DNA of 64,000 bases, taken from positions 1,009,442 through 1,073,441 of the forward strand of contig NZ_JALGBZ010000001.1 in assembly GCF_023757625.1 (NCBI RefSeq). Reading direction: 5' to 3'. A program made the position numbers and the translations under genes. The notes beneath the pieces are model-generated. The model was not told where the DNA came from. It was given only the letters and a program-made list of their open reading frames with translations, and searched no databases. Shown here piece by piece: positions 56,279 through 64,000 of the stretch. Position 1 is the stretch's first letter. Each line of letters begins with the position of its first letter. This stretch comes from Halomonas sp. S3-1-1 (GTDB lineage: Bacteria; Pseudomonadota; Gammaproteobacteria; Pseudomonadales; Halomonadaceae).

Positions 56279-56824
56279 ATGTTAAATCAACTGCGTCAGG
56301 ACCATGCCAATATGGCGCGCATGCTTCATGTGCTACAGCTTAAGCAGAAAACGCTGGTGCAGGGCGAGCGGCCCAACTTCAAGCTGATGCGTGAAGTGGT
56401 GGACTACATCCTTGCCTACATGGACGAGTTCGCCACACCTCTGGAAAAGATCTGCGTGGAGCGCCTCGAGGAAAAAGCCTCGGAAGAGCTGCCTTTCATG
56501 GAGAAGATGGCCGAGGACTACCGCCAGCTCAAGCCGAGCCTTGCTCAACTTTCCGACGACATCGACATGATCCTGATGGATAACGTGCTGCCGATGGATC
56601 GCTTCGCCGAGGATTTGAGCACCTACCTCGACGCCCACCGAACGTATCTTCGCCACGAGCGCGAGCACCTGTTCCCGCTGATCGACAAGTACTTCACCGA
56701 CGAGGATCTGGAAGCGCTTCGCCAGGCGCTGCCGGATAAGGCGCAGCAGGAGCTTGAGCGCTTGCAAAACGCCTACCCGGAGCTCTACGCCGAGCTCAAC
56801 AACGCCGAGGTGCCTGACATCTGA
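56279..56824 (+). CDS. Hemerythrin-like four-helix protein with degenerate ligands
   Basis: A 181-residue helical protein of the hemerythrin HHE domain family. The start (LNQLRQDHANMARMLHVL) and the end (YLRHEREHLFPLIDKYF) match the family, but the central HHPxED ligand motif reads ATPLEK and the usual EH of helix 3 is EDY. The metal-binding histidine set is thus incomplete, so oxygen or di-iron binding is doubtful. AAGGAG ribosome site before the ATG. Single-gene unit with an unusual repeat-rich promoter. Function unknown. Confidence 0.75.
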   Translation: MLNQLRQDHANMARMLHVLQLKQKTLVQGERPNFKLMREVVDYILAYMDEFATPLEKICVERLEEKASEELPFMEKMAEDYRQLKPSLAQLSDDIDMILMDNVLPMDRFAEDLSTYLDAHRTYLRHEREHLFPLIDKYFTDEDLEALRQALPDKAQQELERLQNAYPELYAELNNAEVPDI

Positions 56825-56925
56825 TTCCACGCGCGCCCGAGCCTTTCGGGCGTGTTAAACTCGCGCCTTTTAAACACCCAGAGAGCGCTTGTGGCTTACT
56901 CATCCATTGGCCCGGGCGGGGCGCC

Positions 56926-57711
56926 ATGAGCGGGCCCGTCCTGATCTTCGATTCTGGCGTCGGCGGGCTATCGGTGGCCCGCTCACTTACCTCACGCCAT
57001 CCCGATATTCCTGTGTGTTACGCCTGCGACAATGCCTGGCTGCCCTACGGGCTGCGCGACGACGTCACGCTTTCCAAGCGTATTCTGGCCGTATGCCAGG
57101 TGGCGGTCACTGCCTGCCAGGCCAGCGCACTGGTCGTGGCCTGCAACACCGCCAGCACCCTGGCGCTAAGCGGGCTTCGCGAGACGCTGGACATTCCGGT
57201 GATCGGTACTGTGCCCGCCATCAAGCCCGCCGCGCTTGCAAGCCGTACACGACATATCGGCCTGTTGGCCACGCGCGCCACGGTGCACCGCCCCTACACC
57301 CAGGATCTGATCGAGCGCTTCGCCAGCGACTGCGAGGTCACCAAAGTGGCCGCCGACGCGCTGGTCACCGAGGCCGAGGCCTGGCTTGCCGGTCAGCGCG
57401 TCGACCGCGCACGCCTGCTGGATGCGCTCGAGCCGCTTTGGCAGGCGGTCATCGCGTCGCGCCCGCTCGATACCGTGGTGCTTGGCTGCACCCACTTTCC
57501 GCTGTTGAAACCGGTGCTCGAAACCCTGGCGCCCCGGCCGCTTCAATGGATCGACTCCGGCGATGCCATCGCTCGCCGGGTCGTCGACGTGATGCCCCAC
57601 GCCCGTGGCCCACAGGATGGGCGCTCGTTCACCACCGCCGACGCCGACCACCTCGTTCGCGGCTTCGAGGCCTTTGGTTTCAAGGCCCCGCACCGCTTGT
57701 CGCTGCCCTGA
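56926..57711 (+). CDS. murI: Glutamate racemase
   Basis: Makes D-glutamate for peptidoglycan. 261 residues with IFDSGVGGLSV at the N-terminus and the two catalytic cysteines in VVACNTAST and LGCTHFPLL. The ATG at 56926 is preferred because it begins directly before VLIFDSGVGG; a weak site precedes it. trmA follows 36 nt downstream, probably in one transcript. Confidence 0.95.
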   Translation: MSGPVLIFDSGVGGLSVARSLTSRHPDIPVCYACDNAWLPYGLRDDVTLSKRILAVCQVAVTACQASALVVACNTASTLALSGLRETLDIPVIGTVPAIKPAALASRTRHIGLLATRATVHRPYTQDLIERFASDCEVTKVAADALVTEAEAWLAGQRVDRARLLDALEPLWQAVIASRPLDTVVLGCTHFPLLKPVLETLAPRPLQWIDSGDAIARRVVDVMPHARGPQDGRSFTTADADHLVRGFEAFGFKAPHRLSLP

Positions 57712-57747
57712 GCGCGGGCAGCGCTGATCACTTTTTAAGGAGCCCTC

Positions 57748-58851
57748 TTGGCCATTCCCGCTGTCGACCCCCAACGTTACGCTGAGCAGCTCGATGAAAA
57801 GCGCACCTTCGTCGAGGCGCTGTTCGCGCCGTTTGCACCGCCGGCGCTCGAGGTCTATTCGTCGCCGCCGAGCCACTACCGCCAGCGCTGCGAGTTTCGG
57901 ATCTGGCACGAAGGCGACGATCTGTTTTATGCCATGTTCGAGGTCAACCCGAGTGATCCCAAGGATAAAAAGGTCGTGCGCCTGGATCAGTATCCGGTGG
58001 CAAGCGAGCGCATCAACGAGCTGATGCCGAAGCTCAGAGAGGCGTTTTTGCAAAGCGACACGCTTCGGCGGCGACTCTTTCAGGTCGAGTTTTTGACCAC
58101 GCTGTCCGGCGAGGCGCTGGTCACGCTGATCTACCACCGTCCGCTCGACGAGGCCTGGGAGGCCCAGGCGCGGGCGCTGGAAAAGTCGCTGGGTATCATG
58201 ATCATCGGCCGTTCGCGCAAGCAGCGCCTAGTGCTCACTCGCGACCACGTCTGGGAGCGGCTGACGGTCGATGGGCGCACCCTTGACTACCAGCAGGTCG
58301 AGAATAGCTTCACCCAGCCCAACGCCCATATCTGTCAAACCATGCTCGAGTGGGCAAGGCAGGCGACCCGTGATCAAACCGGGCGCGATCTGGTGGAGCT
58401 TTACTGTGGAAACGGCAACTTCACCATCGCGCTTGCGCGTAATTTTCGCCGCGTGCTGGCCACGGAAATTTCTCGTACGTCGGTGGCCAGTGCTAACGTT
58501 AATATCGAGGCTAACCATATTGAGAACGCGGTAGTCGCGCGGATGTCTGCCGAGGAGTTTTCACTAGCGCTAAAAGGCGAGAAAGCCGGGCGCCGGGTCG
58601 CGGAGATGAATCTCGATAGCTTCGATTTTTCGACCGTGCTGGTAGACCCGCCGCGGGCGGGGCTTGACGAGCAGAGCTGTCTTCAGATCAGCGAGTACGA
58701 GCGGATCGTCTATATTTCCTGCAATCCGCGAACGCTTGCCGAAAATCTTAAAATATTGACGCAAACTCACGACGTCGAGCGCTTTGCGCTGTTTGACCAG
58801 TTCCCGTTTACCCACCACTGTGAGTGTGGCGTGGTGCTGGTAAAGCGCTAA
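57748..58851 (+). CDS. trmA: tRNA (uracil-5-)-methyltransferase
   Basis: SAM-dependent enzyme that makes m5U54 (ribothymidine) in the tRNA T-loop. 367 residues (E. coli 366), lacking the Fe-S/TRAM N-terminus of RlmC/RlmD. Motifs are SHYRQRCEFRIWHEGDDL, the SAM site VELYCGNGNFTIALA, DPPRAGLDEQ and the catalytic cysteine in ISCNPRTLAENL. The start is TTG at 57748, supported by TAAGGAG five bases upstream. Confidence 0.95.
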   Translation: MAIPAVDPQRYAEQLDEKRTFVEALFAPFAPPALEVYSSPPSHYRQRCEFRIWHEGDDLFYAMFEVNPSDPKDKKVVRLDQYPVASERINELMPKLREAFLQSDTLRRRLFQVEFLTTLSGEALVTLIYHRPLDEAWEAQARALEKSLGIMIIGRSRKQRLVLTRDHVWERLTVDGRTLDYQQVENSFTQPNAHICQTMLEWARQATRDQTGRDLVELYCGNGNFTIALARNFRRVLATEISRTSVASANVNIEANHIENAVVARMSAEEFSLALKGEKAGRRVAEMNLDSFDFSTVLVDPPRAGLDEQSCLQISEYERIVYISCNPRTLAENLKILTQTHDVERFALFDQFPFTHHCECGVVLVKR

Positions 58852-59002
58852 ATGAGCATGATGCGAGTACGGCATACTCCATAAGCAAGTTGGCAGATGG
58901 TTAGAGAGGAGTGAGCTGCTACAGTAAGCTAACGGAAATCGTGGCCCCAAGGCCGATTATTGTTCGTTTTGGCCCCACCGGCCCAGGCAATCGAGGTGAT
59001 GG

Positions 59003-62000
59003 ATGCACAACGTTGCGAGTGTTGAGAGTCGACAAGACCTTTTGAAACAGCTGCAGGAGCGCCTGGAAGCGCGGCTGGAGCCGGACCGGGCGGCGTGTAT
59101 CGAAGCGTTCGCCCGCCACTTTTACGCCACCGTCCCGGTGGAGGATCTTGTCGACCGCCGTCTCGACGATCTTTACGGCGCCACGCTTTCGATCTGGCAG
59201 TTTTTGCTGCACCACGACCCGCAAAGCCCGAAAGTGCGCATCTTCAACCCTGATTTCGAAGAGGACGGCTGGCAGTCGCACCACACCTTCGTGGCGGTAC
59301 TGCACGAGGACATGCCATTTCTGGTCGACTCGGTGCGCATCGAACTCAACCGCCGGGGCTTGACCGTTCACGCGATTCAAAACGCCGTGTTCGCCGTCGC
59401 CCGCGACGGCCGCCACCATCTCGAGGCCCTGACCACGCCGCGCGACGAAAACGCCCCGGAGGCGCGGGAGTCGCTGATCGTCATCGAAGTGGATCGCCAC
59501 AGCGACCCGCAGGCGCTGTCGAACATGGAAGAGAAGCTTCATAACGTGCTGCGCGACGTGCGCACCGCGGTGCAAGACTTCGACCCAATGCGCCATCAAA
59601 TCACCTCGGCCATTCAGGAGCTCGAGAAGAACTGCCCGCCGCAGCTCGACCCTGACGACCACGAAGAGGCGATCGCGTTTCTCGAGTGGCTCTTGAAGGA
59701 CAACTTTACCTTTTTGGGGTACGACGAGTACTACCTGAAAGACGGCGAGCTCGAGCGCGACCCCAATAGCGTGCTGGGCGTTTTCCGCCTAAACCAGACG
59801 CGCTATCGCGAGCGTATCCGTACCGAAGAGGGCGTCGACGAAAGCGGTTTCGTGCTGGTGCCGCAGCTTCTGTCGTTTGCCAAGAGCGCGCATCACAGCC
59901 GCGTGCACCGCCCCACCTACCCGGACTACATCACCGTTGACCGCTACGATGACGACGGCAACGTGATCGGCGAGCGGCGCTTTTTCGGCCTGTTCACCGC
60001 CACGGTGTACAACGAGTCGCCGCGTAACATCCCGCTTTTGCGCCGCAAGCTCAAGGCGGTGATGGATATCGCGGGTTTCAACCCGCGCGGCCATAACGGC
60101 AAGCAGTTGCTGCAGATTCTGGAAGTCTTCCCGCGCGACGATCTTTTCCAGATCGATACTGAAGCGCTTGCTGAAACGGCGCTGGGAATTCTCAATATCC
60201 GCGAGCGCCGTCAGGTGCGCCTGTTCATCCGCACCGATGTCAGCGGCAAGTTCTATTCATGCCTAGTGTTCGTACCGCGAGACGTGTTCTCCACCGACCT
60301 TCGCCAGCGCATCCAGACCATGCTGTGTGACGAGCTTGATGCCCGCTTTGGCGATTTCAACACCTACCTTTCCGAGTCGATGCTGGCGCGCATCCAGCTC
60401 ATTTTGCGTTTCAAGGGCGACGCACCCACCCAGTACGATTTAAAGCGGCTGGAAAATAAGGTGGCCAAGCTTGCGCGCAGCTGGCGCGACGAGCTTTTCG
60501 ACGCCATGAATGAAGGCTTCGGCGAAGAGCGTACCAACGAACTAATGGAGCAGTTCCAGCAGGCGTTTTCGGCAAGCTACCGAGAGGACTTCAGCGCCCG
60601 TACGGCGGTGTTCGACATCCAGCATCTGCTGACGCTGCGCGGGGACAAGAAGCTGTCGCTGTCACTCTACCGGCCGATGGAAGAGCAGGCCGGCGGCATG
60701 AACCTGAAGCTCTACCACCGCGATAGCCAGATTCCGCTCTCTGACGTGCTACCGATGATGGAAAACCTCGGCCTGCGTGTGCAGGGCGAGCGCCCCTACG
60801 ATATCAATAGCCCCCACGCGCGCTACTGGATCCACGACTTCGAGCTCGAACATTCGCGCACCGGGGTCGACATGAGCCAGATGCGCCACATCTTCAGCGA
60901 GGCGTTTCAGCGCATCTGGGCAGGCCAAGCGGACAACGACAGTTTCAACCGGCTGGTGCTCGGCGCCGGGCTCGATTGGCGCGAAGTCGCCATGCTCCGG
61001 GGCTACGCGCGCTATCTCAAGCAGATTCGCTTTGGCATGTCCCAGGATTACATCGCCACGACGCTTGCCAACTACCCTTTGATCACCCAGAGCTTGGTCG
61101 AGCTATTCAAACAGCGCTTCGACCCCGAGGTCGAGTCTCACGACACCCAGGCCTGCGAAGCACGCCTTGTCGAGCACCTGGACGGCGTAGCAAGTCTCAG
61201 CGACGATCAGCTCTTACGGCGCATCATGGAACTGATCAAGGCAACGCTTCGCACCAACTACTATCAGCGAACCGAGGCAGGCGAGTTCAAGGATTACATC
61301 GCCTACAAGCTCGAACCCACGAAAGTGACCGGCATTCCCAAGCCGCGGCCGATGTTCGAAATTTTCATGTGCTCGCCGCGGGTCGAAGGCGTTCACCTGC
61401 GCGGTGGTAAGGTCGCGCGCGGCGGGCTGCGCTGGTCCGAGCGTCTCGAGGATTACCGCACCGAGGTGCTGGGGCTGATGAAGGCGCAGCAGGTGAAGAA
61501 CTCGGTGATCGTACCGGTAGGCGCCAAGGGCGGTTTCGTCTGCAAGCGCATGCCGGAAAACGCCGACCGCGAAACCGTGCAGAACGAAGGCATCGCATGC
61601 TACCAGATCTTCATCCGCGCGCTGTTGGACGTGACCGATAATCTCGAAGGAAGCGAGGTAGTGCCACCGCAGAACGTGGTGCGCCATGACGAGGACGACA
61701 CCTATCTGGTGGTCGCGGCGGACAAGGGCACGGCATCGTTTTCCGACTACGCCAACGCGATCTCGCTGGAGTACGGCCACTGGCTCGGCGATGCTTTCGC
61801 CTCCGGCGGTGCCAACGGCTACGACCACAAAAAAATGGCGATCACCGCGCGTGGCGCCTGGGAGTCGGTCAAGCGCCACTTCAAGAACCTGGATCTCGAC
61901 ACCCAGCGCGACCCCTTTACAGTGGTCGGCATCGGCGATATGGCCGGCGACGTGTTCGGCAACGGCATGCTGCTTTCCGACAAGATCCAACTGGTCGGTG

Positions 62001-63823
62001 CGTTCAACCATCTGCACGTTTTCGTCGACCCCAACCCGGATACCGACGCCTCCTTCGCCGAACGACAACGCATGTTCGACATGGGTCGCTCGAGCTGGGA
62101 AGACTACAGCCAGGAGCTGATCTCCCAGGGCGGAGGCGTGTTCAGCCGCAGCGCGAAGTCGATCACGATTTCCGAGGAGATGGCCCGGGTCTTTGGCATC
62201 GAGGCCGACAAGCTCTCGCCCAACGAGCTCATCAACGCCATGCTCAAGGCGCGGGTCGATCTGATCTGGAACGGCGGTATCGGCACCTACGTCAAAGGCT
62301 CCGAGGAGACCGACGCCGACGTTGGCGACAAGGCCAATGACGGGCTTCGCATTAACGGTTGTGAGCTCAACTGCCGCGTGGTGGGCGAGGGCGGCAACCT
62401 CGGCTTGACCCAGCGCGGTCGTATGGAGGCCGCGGCGAAAGGCGTGCGCGTCTACACCGACTTCATCGACAACGCCGGCGGGGTGAACTGCTCCGATCAC
62501 GAGGTCAACATCAAGATCCTGATCGACGAGGTGGTTAAGCGCGGCGACATGACCGAGAAGCAGCGCAACGAGCTGCTCGCCGAGATGACCGACGAGGTCG
62601 CCGAGCTCGTGATTCTGGATAACTATCGCCAGACCCAATCGATCGATCTCTCCGAGATGCTCTCCCGCCAGGGCTCCGGGCCTTACCGGCGTTTTATCAG
62701 CGAGCTCGAAAGTGCCGGTCAAATCGATCGCGAACTCGAGTTCCTGCCCTCGGACGAGGTGCTCAAGGAGCGCGCCAGCAACAACGAAGGCATGCGCCTG
62801 CCCGAGCTCTCGGTGCTGACGTCCTACGCCAAAAGCACGCTCAAGGGTGATCTAATCGAGTCCAACGTGCCGGACGACCCCTACATCGACCGCCACCTCG
62901 AACGCCTGTTTCCCTCGCTGTTGGTCGAGCGCTACCAGACGGAAATGTACGAGCACCGCTTGAAGCGTGAAATCGTCGCCACCCAGGTCGCCAACGACCT
63001 GGTGGATCACATGGGCGTAGTGTTCATTCGCCGGCTGATCGATTCTACCGGAGCGGGCCGCGCGGACATTACCCGCGCCTATGTCATCGCCCGGGACGCC
63101 TTCAACTTCAATGAGCTATGGGGTCAGATCGAGGCGCTGGACAACCAGGTGCCCAACCGCGTCCAGTACTCGATGATGCTCGATTTGATGCGCCTGATCC
63201 GCCGCGCGACGCGCTGGTTCGTGCGTCTGCACATGGGGCTCTCCACCCAGGATGCGATCGAATACTTCCGCCCGCGGCTGTCGCAGCTTCAGGAGAGCAT
63301 TGGCGAGCTATTGAGCGGCGAGGAACAAAAGCAGTGGCTCAAGCGCCGCGACGAGCTCATCGAACAGGGCGTACCAGAGGCGCTGGCCTCGACGGTGGCC
63401 GGCGCGCCCAATCTTTACGGCGGGCTCGGTATCATCTTCGCTGCGCGCAGCACCAATGAAAAACCCCAGCGCGTGGCTGAGGTGTTCCACGAAATCGGCA
63501 GCCGCCTGGAGCTGCCCTGGATGACGCGTCAGGTGACCCAGCTTGAGGTGCGCGATGCCTGGCAGGCCCAGGCGCGGGAAACCTTCCGCGACGACATCGA
63601 CCGCCAGCAGCTGGCGCTGACCATCAGCGTGCTCAACATGGACGCCGGCAGCCGCGATACCCAGGAGCTGGTGGATGAGTGGCTCAAGCAGCACGCCGAC
63701 CTTCACCGCCGCTGGCGCCGTTTGCTCGAGGAGGTGCGCGGCGGCACCGAGGGCGGCTTTGCGCTCTTTGCGGTGGCCGTGCGCGAACTCGTCGATCTGG
63801 CCGAAAGCGGTAGCGAAGGCTAG
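59003..63823 (+). CDS. gdhB: NAD-specific glutamate dehydrogenase, large (GDH-180) type
   Basis: A 1606-residue enzyme of the 180-kDa class first described in Streptomyces and Pseudomonas; it oxidatively deaminates glutamate to 2-oxoglutarate. The N-terminal third contains ACT-like regulatory segments. The catalytic domain spans about 720-1230, with RGGKVARGGLRWSERLEDYRTEVLGLMKAQQVKNSVIVPVGAKGGFV (substrate site) and the nucleotide site VVGEGGNLGLTQRGR. In Pseudomonas it is allosterically controlled by arginine and citrate. Suited to glutamate catabolism, a common need when osmolyte glutamate is recycled. It feeds the product into the sucAB-encoded complex. Confidence 0.96.
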   Translation: MHNVASVESRQDLLKQLQERLEARLEPDRAACIEAFARHFYATVPVEDLVDRRLDDLYGATLSIWQFLLHHDPQSPKVRIFNPDFEEDGWQSHHTFVAVLHEDMPFLVDSVRIELNRRGLTVHAIQNAVFAVARDGRHHLEALTTPRDENAPEARESLIVIEVDRHSDPQALSNMEEKLHNVLRDVRTAVQDFDPMRHQITSAIQELEKNCPPQLDPDDHEEAIAFLEWLLKDNFTFLGYDEYYLKDGELERDPNSVLGVFRLNQTRYRERIRTEEGVDESGFVLVPQLLSFAKSAHHSRVHRPTYPDYITVDRYDDDGNVIGERRFFGLFTATVYNESPRNIPLLRRKLKAVMDIAGFNPRGHNGKQLLQILEVFPRDDLFQIDTEALAETALGILNIRERRQVRLFIRTDVSGKFYSCLVFVPRDVFSTDLRQRIQTMLCDELDARFGDFNTYLSESMLARIQLILRFKGDAPTQYDLKRLENKVAKLARSWRDELFDAMNEGFGEERTNELMEQFQQAFSASYREDFSARTAVFDIQHLLTLRGDKKLSLSLYRPMEEQAGGMNLKLYHRDSQIPLSDVLPMMENLGLRVQGERPYDINSPHARYWIHDFELEHSRTGVDMSQMRHIFSEAFQRIWAGQADNDSFNRLVLGAGLDWREVAMLRGYARYLKQIRFGMSQDYIATTLANYPLITQSLVELFKQRFDPEVESHDTQACEARLVEHLDGVASLSDDQLLRRIMELIKATLRTNYYQRTEAGEFKDYIAYKLEPTKVTGIPKPRPMFEIFMCSPRVEGVHLRGGKVARGGLRWSERLEDYRTEVLGLMKAQQVKNSVIVPVGAKGGFVCKRMPENADRETVQNEGIACYQIFIRALLDVTDNLEGSEVVPPQNVVRHDEDDTYLVVAADKGTASFSDYANAISLEYGHWLGDAFASGGANGYDHKKMAITARGAWESVKRHFKNLDLDTQRDPFTVVGIGDMAGDVFGNGMLLSDKIQLVGAFNHLHVFVDPNPDTDASFAERQRMFDMGRSSWEDYSQELISQGGGVFSRSAKSITISEEMARVFGIEADKLSPNELINAMLKARVDLIWNGGIGTYVKGSEETDADVGDKANDGLRINGCELNCRVVGEGGNLGLTQRGRMEAAAKGVRVYTDFIDNAGGVNCSDHEVNIKILIDEVVKRGDMTEKQRNELLAEMTDEVAELVILDNYRQTQSIDLSEMLSRQGSGPYRRFISELESAGQIDRELEFLPSDEVLKERASNNEGMRLPELSVLTSYAKSTLKGDLIESNVPDDPYIDRHLERLFPSLLVERYQTEMYEHRLKREIVATQVANDLVDHMGVVFIRRLIDSTGAGRADITRAYVIARDAFNFNELWGQIEALDNQVPNRVQYSMMLDLMRLIRRATRWFVRLHMGLSTQDAIEYFRPRLSQLQESIGELLSGEEQKQWLKRRDELIEQGVPEALASTVAGAPNLYGGLGIIFAARSTNEKPQRVAEVFHEIGSRLELPWMTRQVTQLEVRDAWQAQARETFRDDIDRQQLALTISVLNMDAGSRDTQELVDEWLKQHADLHRRWRRLLEEVRGGTEGGFALFAVAVRELVDLAESGSEG

Positions 63824-63848
63824 GACGCCCGCTCGCTTGACCCGGCGC

Positions 63849-63935
63849 GGGGGGGGGGGGGGGGGGGGGGGGGGGGTGTGGGGGGGGGGGGGGGGGGGGG
63901 GGGGGGGGTGTGGGGGGGGGGGGGGGGGGGGGGGG
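63849..63935. repeat. Poly-G tract with two TGT interruptions
   Basis: 28 Gs, TGT, 29 Gs, TGT, 24 Gs, followed by a short GC-rich tail to the window end. Such homopolymers are not normal in a bacterial genome and are typical of no-signal base calls in two-colour sequencing or of assembly filler. Treat 63849-64000 as unreliable. Confidence 0.9.
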
Positions 63936-64000
63936 CGAAGGGGACCCGCCCCCCCAACAGAAGGAGCCGGCCGGGCGTGGGGTCAAGAGAGGACGTTCTC

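Noticed and set aside
56889..57785. Alternative 298-codon plus-strand frame over murI
   Set aside because: Covers murI in another frame; Arg/Pro/Gly-rich shadow composition, whereas murI has both catalytic cysteines.
63684..63986. Minus-strand open frame encoding long polyproline
   Set aside because: It is only the translation of the poly-G tract and overlaps the end of gdhB; no ribosome site or family match.

Overview
The window is a GC-rich stretch of a gammaproteobacterial chromosome. Gene content, gene order and the many acidic, Glu/Asp-rich protein segments point to a moderate halophile of the Halomonadaceae (Halomonas-like). This assignment is by recognition of protein families and synteny, not by a database search. 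Coding density is high. I see no rRNA, tRNA, CRISPR array, prophage or insertion sequence. The window ends in an abnormal poly-G tract that looks like a contig-end or sequencing artefact.

Layout. (1) 1-8611: TCA-cycle operon sucA-sucB-lpd-sucC-sucD, between an upstream terminator and a UUCG-loop terminator; the lpd-sucC gap is a repeat-rich, highly structured leader. (2) 8646-12667: a minus-strand pair, GT4 glycosyltransferase plus flippase-like membrane protein, then a ribbon-helix-helix regulator followed by a PHB-depolymerase-family esterase. (3) 12684-17338: RNase II (rnb), a Cof-type HAD phosphatase and an OFA-family MFS transporter. (4) 17642-24323: an OmpR/EnvZ-type two-component system followed by a four-gene sugar ABC transporter resembling Pseudomonas gtsABCD. 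(5) 24343-27714 (minus): ycjF, ycjX and a hexose-6-phosphate mutarotase. (6) 27912-34803: a mixed set: small stress membrane protein, an 820-residue protein with two DUF1266-like segments, an NlpC/P60 lipoprotein, an MFS transporter coupled to nikR, slyD, a small membrane protein and slyB. (7) 35161-36756: aceA (isocitrate lyase). (8) 37003-42551 (minus): apparent operon rluE-nudJ-mnmA-hflD-purB-roxA, divergent from a monomeric isocitrate dehydrogenase. (9) 45179-50061: clpS, clpA, infA, bpt and aat, i.e. the bacterial N-degron machinery in one place. (10) 50235-63823: ftsK, lolA, rarA, a hemerythrin-like protein, murI, trmA and the giant NAD-glutamate dehydrogenase gene.

How they fit together. 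The window carries both enzymes competing for isocitrate (aceA and monomeric IDH), the full 2-oxoglutarate dehydrogenase/succinyl-CoA synthetase route, and GDH-180 feeding glutamate carbon into 2-oxoglutarate. It therefore spans much of the regulation-sensitive part of central carbon metabolism. The two-component system, gts transporter and mutarotase form a plausible hexose uptake module. The icd/rluE/nudJ/mnmA/hflD/purB/roxA order matches the E. coli locus and the clpS-to-rarA order matches Pseudomonas, but the IDH is of the monomeric type.

No clearly novel multi-gene system is visible. The most interesting items are the structured lpd-sucC leader, several precise short tandem repeats in promoters or coding sequence (14-, 15- and 16-bp units), a two-lipoyl SucB with a highly charged linker, a hemerythrin-like protein that has lost its central metal-ligand motif, the MFS-nikR pair and the large DUF1266-type protein.
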